Part shown: one piece after another, positions 1-8,176 of the stretch
Layout of the letters: each line of letters begins with the position of its first letter
Position numbering within the stretch: the first letter of the stretch is position 1
Assembly (NCBI GenBank): GCA_014378805.1
Contig: JACMMY010000010.1
Span: 1 to 19,884, forward strand
Direction of reading: 5' to 3'
Length of the DNA: 19,884 nucleotides
DNA from: Moraxellaceae bacterium
GTDB taxonomy: Bacteria > Pseudomonadota > Gammaproteobacteria > Pseudomonadales > Moraxellaceae
Made by a program: the position numbers and the translations under genes
Notes under the pieces: model-generated
Database searches by the model: none
What the model was told of the DNA's origin: nothing
The model's input: only the letters and a program-made list of their open reading frames with translations

Positions 1-126
1 CAAAGCGAAAATCAGCGTTGGAATGAAGATGCTAATCGTGATACAGGTCGTGGTGAGCAAATTGTGACCCGCTTAATGGTGACACCATGGCGTCGACTGG
101 TGGATAAATTACGAACCGTATTTTAA
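1..126 (+). CDS. ftsA: FtsA C-terminal fragment (partial, 5' end outside window)
   Basis: An open frame enters from the left edge and ends at TAA 124-126, giving 41 residues. The last residues, PWRRLVDKLRTVF, form a short basic and hydrophobic amphipathic stretch, which is how FtsA ends: a membrane-targeting helix that tethers the actin-like FtsA, and through it FtsZ, to the inner membrane. The next gene on the same strand is ftsZ, the normal partner downstream of ftsA in gammaproteobacteria. No catalytic domain lies inside the window, so the call rests on the C-terminal helix and gene order. The preceding part (ENQRWNEDANRDTGRGEQ) is polar and uninformative. Confidence 0.6.
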   Translation, partial: QSENQRWNEDANRDTGRGEQIVTRLMVTPWRRLVDKLRTVF

Positions 127-421
127 CGATTTGTTGAAGCATGAGCTTCTGGATCGATCAGCAAAAAATGGATGGCGCTGAAACACGGATTAAAGGTCGA
201 AAGATTCAGTTTTATTGAAAGAGTTGATTGTTTTTTAGGTTGTTCTGGTCAGATCGTAAATGCAGATTGATGGCAATCAGTATTTATTTGTTTTGAGATA
301 TAAAGCAGAACTTAACGTATTTTTATACCACTTTGGCTAATGGCTTGCTTTGAATCATTTGAGAATTTCTCACGATGAAATAAGTCATTGCGGTATTTTT
401 AATTTTTGGAGACGCAACACC
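127..421. other. ftsA-ftsZ intergenic region, no gene seen
   Basis: About 295 bases separate the ftsA stop from the likely ftsZ start. The stretch is AT-rich and holds no convincing gene. An in-frame ATG at 350 could extend FtsZ by 24 residues, but that extension (MNHLRISHDEISHCG...) is unlike FtsZ and has no ribosome binding site. A GGAG at 408-411, ten bases before ATG 422, marks the preferred start. The spacing leaves room for ftsZ promoters. A loose -35-like TTGAGA at 293-298 is present but has no well-placed -10, so no promoter is called. Confidence 0.5.
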
Positions 422-1603
422 ATGTCCTACACACTGGTTCAAGATGATACCCCTGATAATAACGGCACAGCGCGCTTTACTGCGATTGGCGTGGGCGGCG
501 GTGGCGGTAACTCGATCGAACACATGGTGCGTTCAGGTATTAAGGGCGTGACGTTTGCGTGTGCAAATACTGACCGCCAAGCGCTTGATCGCATGTCAGC
601 GTCTAATCGGATTCAACTGGGTTTACAGACCAGCCGTGGTCTAGGTGCGGGTGCTGATCCTGAAGTTGGGCGTCAAGCCGCACAAGAAGAACACGAGCGC
701 ATTCGTGATGCTTTGCAAGGGTCGGACATGGTCTTTATCACCGCAGGTATGGGCGGTGGAACGGGAACGGGTGCAGCACCTGTCATTGCTGAAATTGCTA
801 AAGAAATGGGCATCCTCACTGTCGCAGTGGTCACCACACCGTTTAAATTTGAAGGTAAGCGTCGTTCGGCTTCTGCTGAGCGCGGTATTGAAGAACTCAC
901 TCAATACGTTGATTCATTGATCACGATTCCGAATGAAAAGCTGATGAGCGTTTATCGTAATCTGTCCGTGGTTGATGCGTTTAAGCGCGCTGATGATGTT
1001 GTTCTGAGTGCAGTACGAGGGATTTCAGATTTAATTATTAATCCTGGTTTTGTGAATATCGATTTTGCTGATATTCGTACGGCAATGGCCGCTCGTGGTC
1101 ACGCCATGATGGGTATTGGAAGTGGCAAAGGTGATGATCGTGCGCGTGTTGCGACTGAGATGGCTATTCGTAGTCCCTTGCTCGACAATGTGCTACTTGA
1201 GGGTGCTCAAGGCTTGTTGGTTAACATTACAGGCGCTGATGTTAAAATGGATGAAATTCAGGCGGTGGGTGATATTATTGAGCAAATTGCCGATGAAAAT
1301 GCCAATATTTTTCTCGGCATGGTTATTGATCCAGATGCTGGCGATGAACTCCGCATCACAGTGATCGCGACGGGTTTGAGCCGCGATGATCGTTCACAGC
1401 AACGACGTCCAATTCCAACCCGTAAAGATCAAGTCACTTTGCCATTAGATGATGCGGATGCACCTGCGATTGATCGTCGTCATTCTGGTTTAACTGAGCC
1501 ACTCCCTGTGGCAGCCGTTGAACAACCCGCCGTTGAGCGGGCAGCAACAGCATCATCGCCAATGCGTATCCAAGATTTCTTGAAGAATCAGCAAAAACGT
1601 TAA
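422..1603 (+). CDS. ftsZ: cell division protein FtsZ
   Basis: Tubulin-like GTPase that polymerises into the cytokinetic ring at midcell; 393 residues from ATG 422, normal for the family. The N-terminal glycine-rich nucleotide loop AIGVGGGGGN is at residues 21-30, the tubulin signature GGGTGTG at 111-117, and the T7 synergy loop that completes the GTPase site of the next subunit is in VNIDFADIRT (N212, D214, D217). A variable acidic/proline linker follows, then a C-terminal peptide RIQDFLKNQQKR, the tail that binds FtsA and ZipA. The start at 422 is preferred over 350 because of the GGAG at 408-411 and because the family begins close to the glycine-rich loop. A Rho-independent terminator follows at 1639-1660, so ftsZ and lpxC appear to be separately terminated. 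Confidence 0.97.
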   Translation: MSYTLVQDDTPDNNGTARFTAIGVGGGGGNSIEHMVRSGIKGVTFACANTDRQALDRMSASNRIQLGLQTSRGLGAGADPEVGRQAAQEEHERIRDALQGSDMVFITAGMGGGTGTGAAPVIAEIAKEMGILTVAVVTTPFKFEGKRRSASAERGIEELTQYVDSLITIPNEKLMSVYRNLSVVDAFKRADDVVLSAVRGISDLIINPGFVNIDFADIRTAMAARGHAMMGIGSGKGDDRARVATEMAIRSPLLDNVLLEGAQGLLVNITGADVKMDEIQAVGDIIEQIADENANIFLGMVIDPDAGDELRITVIATGLSRDDRSQQRRPIPTRKDQVTLPLDDADAPAIDRRHSGLTEPLPVAAVEQPAVERAATASSPMRIQDFLKNQQKR

Positions 1604-1638
1604 TCGAAAATCTTTCTTTTAAGTAATGTCAATATCAG

Positions 1639-1660
1639 CCCATCTCTAAGATGGGTTTTT
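1639..1660 (+). terminator. Rho-independent terminator after ftsZ
   Basis: CCCATCT at 1639-1645 pairs with AGATGGG at 1649-1655 around a three-base loop, followed directly by five T at 1656-1660. It lies 35 bases after the ftsZ stop. This should end most ftsZ transcripts, implying that lpxC has its own promoter in 1661-1825, although no convincing -35/-10 pair was found there. Confidence 0.8.
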
Positions 1661-1825
1661 ATTGCGCTTTTTTTGAGCGGAGATCATTGTTTTTTTTGAA
1701 TTAATTTAATCCTTTGTTAGTCAATAAGAATAAGTAAATTTATTGCTTTTTAGGGTGATTGTTTGTTTGGCATAAATGAGAATCAATGTTAGCATGAGTC
1801 ATTCTTGTAATATTTTGAAATAAAT

Positions 1826-2740
1826 ATGTCGAAACATGTCCTTAAGCAACGCACACTCCGCCGCACGATTCGCGCGACAGGGATTGGCTTGCATAGTGGT
1901 CAGAAAGTGTATTTGACATTGCATCCTCATGTCATCAATGGCGGCATTATTTTTCGTCGCGTAGACTTAAATCCGCCAGTCGAAATTCCAGCGCAAGCCT
2001 TACTGGTGAATGAAACCACGATGTCTTCCAATTTGGAACACGATGGTGCGCGGATTGGTACGGTTGAGCACTTGATGAGTGCGCTGGCAGGTTTGGGCAT
2101 TGATAACTTAATGATCGATGTGTCCTCCGCTGAAATTCCAATTATGGATGGTAGCGCAGGACCTTTTGTATTCTTGATTCAAACAGCTGGGATCGTCGAG
2201 CAAGAGGCACCTAAGCAGTTTGTGCGGATTATTAAACCTGTCGAAGTGTTGGTCGGTGATAAACGTGCCTCATTTACCCCATTTGATGGTTTCCGTGTTT
2301 GTTTCACCATTGATTTTGATCACCCTGCCTTTGATGAAGAGCATCAATCTGCTGAATTAAATTTCTCAACGACGTCTTATGTCGAAGAGTTAAGTCATGC
2401 GCGCACATTTGGTTTTTTGCGTGACATTGAATATATGCAAGCGAATAATCTGGCGCTGGGTGGCAGTTTGGACAATGCGATTGTGGTCGATGATCACGGG
2501 ATTGTGAATGAAGAAGGTCTGCGTTTTGCCGATGAGTTTGTCCGTCATAAAATGTTAGATGCAGTCGGTGATTTGTACTTGTTAGGGTATAGCATCATTG
2601 GACAGTTCGACGGTTATAAGTCAGGTCATGCGCTGAATAACCAGTTACTTCGTGCATTACTTGATCAACCTGATGCGTACGAAATTGTGACATTTGATGA
2701 CAGGAATACGTGTCCAATTGAGTATATTGAAGCGGACTAA
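1826..2740 (+). CDS. lpxC: UDP-3-O-acyl-N-acetylglucosamine deacetylase LpxC
   Basis: Zinc-dependent cytosolic deacetylase for the committed step of lipid A synthesis: it removes the N-acetyl group of UDP-3-O-acyl-GlcNAc. Length 304 residues, matching the family. Zinc ligands are visible: H82 in EHLMSALAGLGIDN, and H241 and D245 in HKMLDAVGDLYLLG. The catalytic histidine is H268 in SGHALNNQLLRALL. The start motif RTLRRTIRATGIGLHSG is typical. It follows ftsZ on the same strand as in many gammaproteobacteria. The translation signal upstream of ATG 1826 is weak (only TTTTGAAA), which is worth noting because LpxC level is tightly controlled in other species. Confidence 0.97.
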   Translation: MSKHVLKQRTLRRTIRATGIGLHSGQKVYLTLHPHVINGGIIFRRVDLNPPVEIPAQALLVNETTMSSNLEHDGARIGTVEHLMSALAGLGIDNLMIDVSSAEIPIMDGSAGPFVFLIQTAGIVEQEAPKQFVRIIKPVEVLVGDKRASFTPFDGFRVCFTIDFDHPAFDEEHQSAELNFSTTSYVEELSHARTFGFLRDIEYMQANNLALGGSLDNAIVVDDHGIVNEEGLRFADEFVRHKMLDAVGDLYLLGYSIIGQFDGYKSGHALNNQLLRALLDQPDAYEIVTFDDRNTCPIEYIEAD

Positions 2741-2821
2741 AATTTTTTGTTTATAAAACAAATCATTAAAATAAAAAAGCATAGAAGTAAGTAAATGTTA
2801 CGTTGTAACGTATTGTCCCGT

Positions 2822-3286
2822 TTATCGTTGTTCTCTTGCCAATCGTCGTAAGGAATCGCTAATATCCGTGTCTTGAAACGCTGAGGCAGCATCATCCAGT
2901 ATTTGCCGAATCTCCGGAGTGAGTGCAGGCAGTCGGCCATGACTAATTATTTTGGGCTTAGGCTGGATCTCAATCACAATTTTCAAACGCTTAACCGCCG
3001 CAAAATCTGGAAGCTGCTGGAGCGATTTGATCACATGATGCTGTAAATACCTTAATTGACTGGCCGCTGTATGATGTTCGGTTGCTATGCATAGCACATC
3101 ATCTTCTAACGAAGCGACCTGCCAATCACCCTCGTGGATCAGAACTTGGGCTAGAATGGGCGAAATCAATTGAGTTAATCTCTTCAGATACTCAATATGA
3201 GACTGAAGGTTTTGAAAATTGTTTTGTGAATAGGACTTTTCGGCGACCCTTCTTTGTTTTTGGAAAGGTTGAGCAGGAAGTTTCAT
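2822..3286 (-). CDS. dciA: DciA-like DUF721 protein, putative replicative helicase loader
   Basis: A 154-residue protein from ATG 3286; a TTG at 3328 would add 14 residues, and neither start has a clear ribosome binding site. The N-terminal half (HIEYLKRLTQLISPILAQVL...EGDWQVASLEDDVLCIATEHHTAASQLRYLQHHVIKSLQ, quoted in pieces) has the KH-like DUF721 pattern, including a conserved Trp-containing strand and the xxASQLRYLQ helix. The C-terminal part is charged and probably flexible. DciA is the ancestral bacterial DnaB helicase operator/loader in species lacking DnaC. Position between lpxC and an M23 peptidase gene matches Pseudomonas and its relatives, which strengthens the call. It is convergent with lpxC and divergent from the peptidase gene. 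Confidence 0.75.
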   Translation of the reverse strand: MKLPAQPFQKQRRVAEKSYSQNNFQNLQSHIEYLKRLTQLISPILAQVLIHEGDWQVASLEDDVLCIATEHHTAASQLRYLQHHVIKSLQQLPDFAAVKRLKIVIEIQPKPKIISHGRLPALTPEIRQILDDAASAFQDTDISDSLRRLAREQR

Positions 3287-3455
3287 ATTGGTAAGTCTGC
3301 TTTGAAATGACTGTGGTGGCGCGAACAAATGACTCGTGGTGCTTACGATAGCGAACCGTGCAGTTTACGGCAAGACATTCTCGATGGGACTTATAAATGA
3401 TATGCGGGCACAATGTTTGCATTGTCACAATATGACCGATACGCAGGAATTAAAC

Positions 3456-4304
3456 ATGAGGTTGTTTATGCATTTGAAGATGTTTCGTGTTCAGCGAACT
3501 TTGTTTGCGTTATCCACAATAGTGTTAGGTAGTGCTTGTTTTATTTCTTCGAGTTCTGCAGCGACGACTCAATCAACGGGTTCAAGTATCTCCGTGTTTG
3601 GTCAAGCAACAACATCGGCTGATGAGTCGATTGCACAGTTATGGCAACAACAAACCGCACTCGCGACATCGCTTGAGTCGGTGGGTTTAGTTGGGCATGA
3701 CGATGATGAAGTTCATCATCAACATAGTAATATTGATGGGATTGGCGGTGATTATGATGAAGATGCATTGTCGTCATCCAAGTCAGATCGTATCCGTGAC
3801 ACGATTAATCAAGTTGCTGAGCAAGTTGAGCGCCGTGAATCGGGGTTACAAAGTCTGAATCAGTCTTTGACACGCCGCGCGCAACCAAAAGTTCAATTGG
3901 GCGATATTTTGGCGGTTGAACCTGTTGCCAATGCACGTGTTTCTTCGCCATACGGCTATCGTACTTTGGGCGGTCGTGAGTTTCATCCTGGTGTAGATCT
4001 GGCTGTGCCTTACGGCTCTCCGATTTATGCGACAGGCACAGGCGTTGTCGTCTATTCAGGCTGGAAAAATGGCTATGGTAATTTCATTGAAATCGATCAT
4101 GGCAATGGTTATGTGACACGTTACGGTCATTCATCGCGTTTGATGGTTTCTGTTGGTGAACAAATCAAAAAGAACCAAGAAATAGCGCTGGTCGGATGTA
4201 CAGGGCGTTGCACAGGCCCTCATGTTCATTATGAAGTCTTGTTGAATGGTCAACGCCAGAATCCAGCGACTTATTTGGCTTTGGCGCCACGTCGCGAAGA
4301 GTGA
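3456..4304 (+). CDS. secreted M23-family (LytM-type) metallopeptidase
   Basis: Predicted periplasmic peptidoglycan endopeptidase or a regulator of amidases, 282 residues from ATG 3456. This start is chosen over upstream in-frame starts because AGGA lies seven bases before it and a signal peptide follows at once (RTLFALSTIVLGSACFISSSSAA). GSAC resembles a lipobox but lacks the usual Leu at -3, so a soluble product is more likely. Residues 70-110 are acidic and His-rich, then a charged helix. The M23 domain spans about 165-275: H177 and D181 in FHPGVDLAVPYGSP and the HxH in GPHVHYE (H256, H258) are the zinc site, so it should be catalytically competent. The usual GSTGRSTGPH loop reads GCTGRCTGPH here (C248, C252). 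A strong terminator follows at 4335-4370. Confidence 0.88.
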   Translation: MRLFMHLKMFRVQRTLFALSTIVLGSACFISSSSAATTQSTGSSISVFGQATTSADESIAQLWQQQTALATSLESVGLVGHDDDEVHHQHSNIDGIGGDYDEDALSSSKSDRIRDTINQVAEQVERRESGLQSLNQSLTRRAQPKVQLGDILAVEPVANARVSSPYGYRTLGGREFHPGVDLAVPYGSPIYATGTGVVVYSGWKNGYGNFIEIDHGNGYVTRYGHSSRLMVSVGEQIKKNQEIALVGCTGRCTGPHVHYEVLLNGQRQNPATYLALAPRREE

Positions 4305-4334
4305 TTGAGCATTTTTCGATAGAGTGCTGATCCG

Positions 4335-4370
4335 AAAAAGAGCCATTTGCATATTCAAATGGCTCTTTTT
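4335..4370. terminator. strong terminator after the M23 peptidase gene, symmetric
   Basis: GAGCCATTTG (4340-4349) pairs perfectly with CAAATGGCTC (4356-4365) around a six-base loop, with an A-run before (4335-4339) and a T-run after (4366-4370). It therefore works in either direction, though the genes on both sides are on the plus strand. It ends the peptidase transcript 30 bases after its stop. Confidence 0.9.
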
Positions 4371-4495
4371 CATTTTAGGCAGTTTTATATTTTGTCTTGT
4401 TCATCCACTATAATGTGCAGAGTTGGGTGATAAATCGCATCGATCATGGATGTGTGTTTTTATGGTTTTCAGTTTTTATTTGAAGTGGATGATTT

Positions 4496-4984
4496 ATGTC
4501 TGAACATGCGTCAGAGTCTTTGTCAGAAAAGTTTGTGCCAGTGTTACGTGATCAATTTTGGCAGCATTATTCACTCACTGAATTAACGCAACCCGAATGG
4601 GAGGCGTTGTGCGATGGCTGTGGCTTGTGTTGTTTGGTGAAACTGGAAGATGAGGATACGGGTGAAGTGGTGTATACCAGCGCTGCGTGCCAGCTCCTCA
4701 ATACCAAAACCGCGCGTTGTAATGATTATTCAAATCGCCAGAGCATTGTGCCCGATTGCTTGCAACTCACGCCAGAGCGCGTTCCTGAGCTGAAATGGCT
4801 ACCGCCAAGTTGTGCTTACAAGCGATTGGATTTGGGTCAAGCATTACCGCGCTGGCATCCGTTAATTACGGGTAATCCGAATAGCGTGCGAAAGGCGCGA
4901 AAGTCGGCGGCTGGACGTTGTGTGTCTGAGACTGAAATTAATGAAGCCGATATTGAAGAGTATGTGATTCGCTGGGTGCGTTGA
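4496..4984 (+). CDS. YcgN-family (UPF0260) Cys-cluster protein
   Basis: A 162-residue cytosolic protein of the zinc/iron-chelating CxxCxxCC family (PF03692, Escherichia coli YcgN type), without an assigned reaction. The defining cluster CDGCGLCC sits at about residues 39-46, followed by further conserved cysteines in SAACQLLNTKTARCNDY, DCLQLTP and PPSCAYKRL, all within the first 110 residues. The segment LPRWHPLITGNPNSVRKA is also characteristic. The start at 4496 is preceded by a modest purine stretch (GAAGTGGA). It stands alone between a strong terminator and a convergent gene pair, so context gives no hint of its role. Confidence 0.88.
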   Translation: MSEHASESLSEKFVPVLRDQFWQHYSLTELTQPEWEALCDGCGLCCLVKLEDEDTGEVVYTSAACQLLNTKTARCNDYSNRQSIVPDCLQLTPERVPELKWLPPSCAYKRLDLGQALPRWHPLITGNPNSVRKARKSAAGRCVSETEINEADIEEYVIRWVR

Positions 4985-5116
4985 TTGTTTTAATTTTGAT
5001 AAATCATTTTTTCTAGAATATATTTTGTGGCATCAAGATCACTGAACTTGTTGAAGTGAGGGTTTGGGCAGATACCGCCTATTTCGGCAGGTTCAATGAG
5101 GTATCTAACTTTTCGA

Positions 5117-5836
5117 TTACATTTTCCGAACATCATGAGTCATTTGCCCATACAGCAAACACGCTTCCTCATGCGCTTCATGACGCGGTTCTCGTTGACC
5201 TGCATTAATCCAAGCCTGTAACGCAGTAAGTTGTTGAATAAAATCGCAATAAGCCATTACCGCATCACTGAGTTTTAATCCATATGCGGCAATCCGCAAG
5301 ACGACAGGTGCAAAGAATGCATCGACTGCGGTAAATTCATTACCCGCTAGAAAGTTGCCACCAAATTCCTGCAAGCCTTCATTCCAGAGTTCATCAATGC
5401 GAGTGATGTCTTTTTGCAAATCGGCTGTTATTTCATTGAGCTGGACTTGAATGCTGCAATTCATGGAACACATTTTACGAAGCACTCCAAATCCAGAATG
5501 CATTTCAGCCGCAGCGGAGCGTGCCCATGCGCGCGCGCGGATATTGCTTGGCCAGACTTGTGGATAAGATTCTGCCAAAAACTCAGTGATCGCCAGAGAA
5601 TCCCAAATCGTGACGTGATCTGCTTGCAAACAGGGCACTTTACCCGTGGGTGAAAATCTACGAAATGCATTCCAATTATCATCGCCGAAAAGCGCAATAT
5701 TTTCTTCAAAAGGAATGTTGAGCATAGCCATCAATAGCCAAGGACGGAGTGACCACGAGGAGTAGTTCTTATTGGCGATAAAGAGCGTATACACGGTCAT
5801 CTCCGTCACAGGGTTTGGGTTACAGCGGTTGATCAT
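5117..5836 (-). CDS. glutathione S-transferase family protein
   Basis: Thioredoxin-fold GST of 239 residues, or 227 from an internal ATG at 5800. The N-terminal domain begins TVYTLFIANKNYSSWSLRPWLL, with the Ser-rich active-site region (NYSSWS) of the YfcF-like bacterial GSTs. FSPTGKVPCL holds the cis-proline, and WDSLAITEFLAE is the glutathione-binding turn. The all-helical C-terminal domain includes ARSAAAEMHSGFGVLR and a FLAGNEFTAVDAFFAPVVLR N-capping region. Start 5836 overlaps the upstream CBS gene stop by four bases (ATGA), suggesting translational coupling, whereas start 5800 fits the family N-terminus better. The substrate cannot be told from sequence. Confidence 0.88.
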   Translation of the reverse strand: MINRCNPNPVTEMTVYTLFIANKNYSSWSLRPWLLMAMLNIPFEENIALFGDDNWNAFRRFSPTGKVPCLQADHVTIWDSLAITEFLAESYPQVWPSNIRARAWARSAAAEMHSGFGVLRKMCSMNCSIQVQLNEITADLQKDITRIDELWNEGLQEFGGNFLAGNEFTAVDAFFAPVVLRIAAYGLKLSDAVMAYCDFIQQLTALQAWINAGQREPRHEAHEEACLLYGQMTHDVRKM

Positions 5837-6267
5837 TCACCACGGATGTAGCTTTGCAGTTGGTCAATCAGATTTTTTTGATCTTCAATCACGCCTTTGA
5901 CCAAGTCCCCGATGGAAATGAGTCCAAGCAATTTATCATGATCAATGACGGGTAAATGACGCAAATGGTTGTCGGTCATCACAATCATGCAGTGTTCGTT
6001 GGTTTGTTGCGGTGTCACAGATAGCACCGTACTACTCATGATTTCATGCACTTGGGTTGCATACGATGAGCGTTCCATCAGCGCGACTTTACGCGCGTAA
6101 TCGCGTTCGCTGACGATGCCTACGACTTTGTCTTTGTCAGTCACAATCAATGCGCCAATGCCTTTATCTGCCATAAGAGTAATGGCTTCAAGCACTGTCG
6201 CTGTCGGCGTGATTGTGTAGATGGCTTGGTTTGCTTTTGAGTTGAGGATATGTGCGACTGTTTGCAT
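5833..6267 (-). CDS. two-CBS-domain protein
   Basis: A 144-residue stand-alone CBS pair from ATG 6267 (GGA lies seven to nine bases upstream; an alternative TTG is at 6279). The first CBS repeat covers about residues 10-65 (AIYTITPTATVLEAITLMAD, IGALIVTD, VVGIVSERDYARK). The second covers about 75-135 (VHEIMSSTVLSVTP, LRHLPVID, LLGLISIGDLVK). Such pairs bind adenosyl ligands such as AMP or NAD and act as cytosolic energy sensors; no fused catalytic domain is present, so its target is unknown. It overlaps the downstream GST gene by four bases, giving a two-gene operon. Confidence 0.9.
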   Translation of the reverse strand: MQTVAHILNSKANQAIYTITPTATVLEAITLMADKGIGALIVTDKDKVVGIVSERDYARKVALMERSSYATQVHEIMSSTVLSVTPQQTNEHCMIVMTDNHLRHLPVIDHDKLLGLISIGDLVKGVIEDQKNLIDQLQSYIRGE

Positions 6268-6431
6268 GATGTTTTCCAAGTAAATGATTGACTGGAATAA
6301 TGATATTTATGCTTCTATAGCAACAACCTAAATGGCATCGCGATTTTATTCGAAAACAGACACTTCTCATTATTTATAGCACAAAAATGCATACGGTAAA
6401 GTGATTTATTGCTATTGTTTTTGCTTATTTT

Positions 6432-7253
6432 TTAATTGCTTTGTGTGCGAGTCTCTTGCAGGAGATTCAGCGTTTGCAGCCATGAGAATATATTAGCCAG
6501 CACGTTTTGAACTTCGATTGTAGGGAGCAGCGTGGTTTGTTCGACGAGTGTTTGTAGTGCCACCACGTGTATGGATTCCTGTGTTTGTAGCGTTTCGATA
6601 ATAAATGCCCACAAAGGATGGAGCGTGTATACCTGAGTGATAAAATTTGGGTCACGATAAACCAATAAGCATGTGGGTTGAACGTTGATGTCTTCGATCG
6701 TGGTATTGACTGACCATGTATGTACTGGATATTGATACGCAAGAATCCAACAAGTTGTTTTCAGTTGCAGATCTATGACGTCATTGAGCCACTCAACTTC
6801 TGCAATCTCAACAAACAATTCCATCCACTCATACTGCATCAGCTCACGCAACCACGGATAGTCATTGTGAATATTTTTGAGATGATTCAATCTGCTTGTA
6901 TCTTCGGATGACGCTCTATTAACGGAGTCTCTATTAAAAGTATCTTGCTCTAAGAAATCTTTAAAATGTAGTGAAATATCATAGTAATACGGTGAATCAC
7001 ATTGCCCATATTGGAAGAAAGCCTCAATTAAATGACGCCATAATTCTTTGGGCAATAAGGCTTTGGTGATTGGATAAGAATGTTCGACGAAGCTTTCGAT
7101 ATTATTAAAAATCAGATCTCTATAGGTGTTCATACGTTGTGCAGAAATACCATTTGGAAGCGAAACGGTATCTGGATGGCGAATCCATTGCGTGAAGGCT
7201 CGTTGATGAGTTTGAAAGGCTAGCTGAGTGTTAATCGGTTCAAGTGTGGTCAT
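6432..7253 (-). CDS. bufC: DUF2063 protein, BufC/HvfC-type partner of the peptide-maturing enzyme
   Basis: A 273-residue protein whose N-terminal third has the DUF2063 pattern: QRAFTQWIRHP, then GISAQRMNTYRDLIFNNIES, and a LPKELWRHLIEAFFQ helix. DUF2063 proteins accompany DUF692 enzymes in RiPP clusters and act as the recognition partner that presents the precursor peptide. The C-terminal half (YEWMELFVEIAEVEWL onward) is probably the second, helical domain seen in this family. The start at 7253 is one base after the DUF692 stop, so the two are almost certainly cotranscribed and coupled. The gene is noticeably more divergent than its partner; no catalytic residues are expected. No clear terminator follows before the CBS gene. 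Confidence 0.88.
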   Translation of the reverse strand: MTTLEPINTQLAFQTHQRAFTQWIRHPDTVSLPNGISAQRMNTYRDLIFNNIESFVEHSYPITKALLPKELWRHLIEAFFQYGQCDSPYYYDISLHFKDFLEQDTFNRDSVNRASSEDTSRLNHLKNIHNDYPWLRELMQYEWMELFVEIAEVEWLNDVIDLQLKTTCWILAYQYPVHTWSVNTTIEDINVQPTCLLVYRDPNFITQVYTLHPLWAFIIETLQTQESIHVVALQTLVEQTTLLPTIEVQNVLANIFSWLQTLNLLQETRTQSN

Positions 7254-7254
7254 G

Positions 7255-8148
7255 TTATGCGCTCAAATGAAGTGGTGTTGAGCGATTTGAAGCTAAAACA
7301 GATGCTTGCACGTTTCGAATGTGATCAACTTCATTTAATAAGATATCCAGTGTTGGAATATTGAAATCACGTTCCAACAGTGTTGGACGCACGCCGAGAG
7401 TGTCATAGGTGAATTGCAATAACTCCCAAACGGCTTTCGTTACATCATCACCATGGGTATCAATCAGTAGTGCGGGGTCTTCGTTGTCGTGTCCTGCGAT
7501 ATGCAAATAGGTTACACGTTCGGCAGGCATCGCTTGAATTAAGCTACGTGCGTTGGCGTTGTGGTTGATACTATTGACATAGACGTTGTTGACGTCGAGT
7601 AGGAGGTCGCAATCTGCGCGTTGAATGACTTCGCAAATAAATTCTGCTTCGGACATTTCGGCGGCAGGCATAGCGTAGGTAGAGACGTTTTCCAATACTA
7701 GGCGACGACCTAAAATTTCTTGTGCTTGAATCACGCGATCAGCGACATATTTTGCAGCGTCTAAGGTCATCGGAATAGGCATAAGGTCATATAAATATGA
7801 ACCATCATGGGTGTAGCTCAGGTGTTCGGAGTAAATCGAAATTTGATGAGCGTCGAGGAAGCCTCGAACTTGCTTTAAGAATTCAATATTCAATGGACTG
7901 ACGCCGCCAATTGACAGCGATAGTCCATGACAAACAAAGGGATAACGTTCGGTATATTCACGTAAATCACGCGCATAACGACCACCCATACCAATCCAAT
8001 TTTCGGGTGCGATCTCGAAGAAGTCAGGTTTTCTAAAACCTTCACCTGAATTCATTGTTTGCTCAAGTTCTGCCATAAAGTCACGACGTAGCCCAAGCCC
8101 TGCACCTGTCATTCGACTGTCAATTCGGGATGGTTGAAAAACGGTCAC
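7255..8148 (-). CDS. bufB: DUF692 multinuclear non-haem iron enzyme, BufB/HvfB type
   Basis: A TIM-barrel oxidative enzyme of the MbnB/HvfB/BufB family that modifies cysteines of a ribosomal peptide using iron and oxygen. About 297 residues from GTG 8148, chosen because AAGGA lies nine bases upstream; a TTG at 8154 is too close to that site. Start motif GAGLGLRRDF is typical. Candidate metal ligands lie in conserved blocks: CHGLSLSIGG, IYSEHLSYTHDG, LVLENVSTY, LLLDVNNVYVN, YLHIAGHD and DTHGDDV, followed by LLERDFNIP near the end. All expected His, Glu, Asp and Asn positions appear intact. It follows the Cys-rich precursor gene and precedes DUF2063, the standard order. A hairpin at 8177-8212 separates it from the precursor gene. 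Confidence 0.95.
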   Translation of the reverse strand: MTVFQPSRIDSRMTGAGLGLRRDFMAELEQTMNSGEGFRKPDFFEIAPENWIGMGGRYARDLREYTERYPFVCHGLSLSIGGVSPLNIEFLKQVRGFLDAHQISIYSEHLSYTHDGSYLYDLMPIPMTLDAAKYVADRVIQAQEILGRRLVLENVSTYAMPAAEMSEAEFICEVIQRADCDLLLDVNNVYVNSINHNANARSLIQAMPAERVTYLHIAGHDNEDPALLIDTHGDDVTKAVWELLQFTYDTLGVRPTLLERDFNIPTLDILLNEVDHIRNVQASVLASNRSTPLHLSA

Positions 8149-8176
8149 GTTCAATATTCCTTGATTGAAAAAGTTT

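Noticed and set aside
350..421. 24-residue N-terminal extension of FtsZ from ATG 350
   Set aside because: No ribosome binding site, sequence unlike FtsZ, and a GGAG-preceded ATG at 422 fits the family start.
1774..1790. Fur-box-like sequence (AATGAGAATCAATGTT) upstream of lpxC
   Set aside because: Resembles the Fur consensus on one half only and is not clearly palindromic; iron control of lpxC would be unexpected. Too weak to call.
2743..2763. AT-only stem (TTTGTTT/AAACAAA) after lpxC as a terminator
   Set aside because: No G/C-rich stem; such palindromes are frequent in AT-rich DNA.
5070..5106. Inverted repeat AGATACC...GGTATCT between the YcgN-type and GST genes
   Set aside because: Seven-base arms 23 bases apart without a T-run; may be chance, not a convincing terminator.
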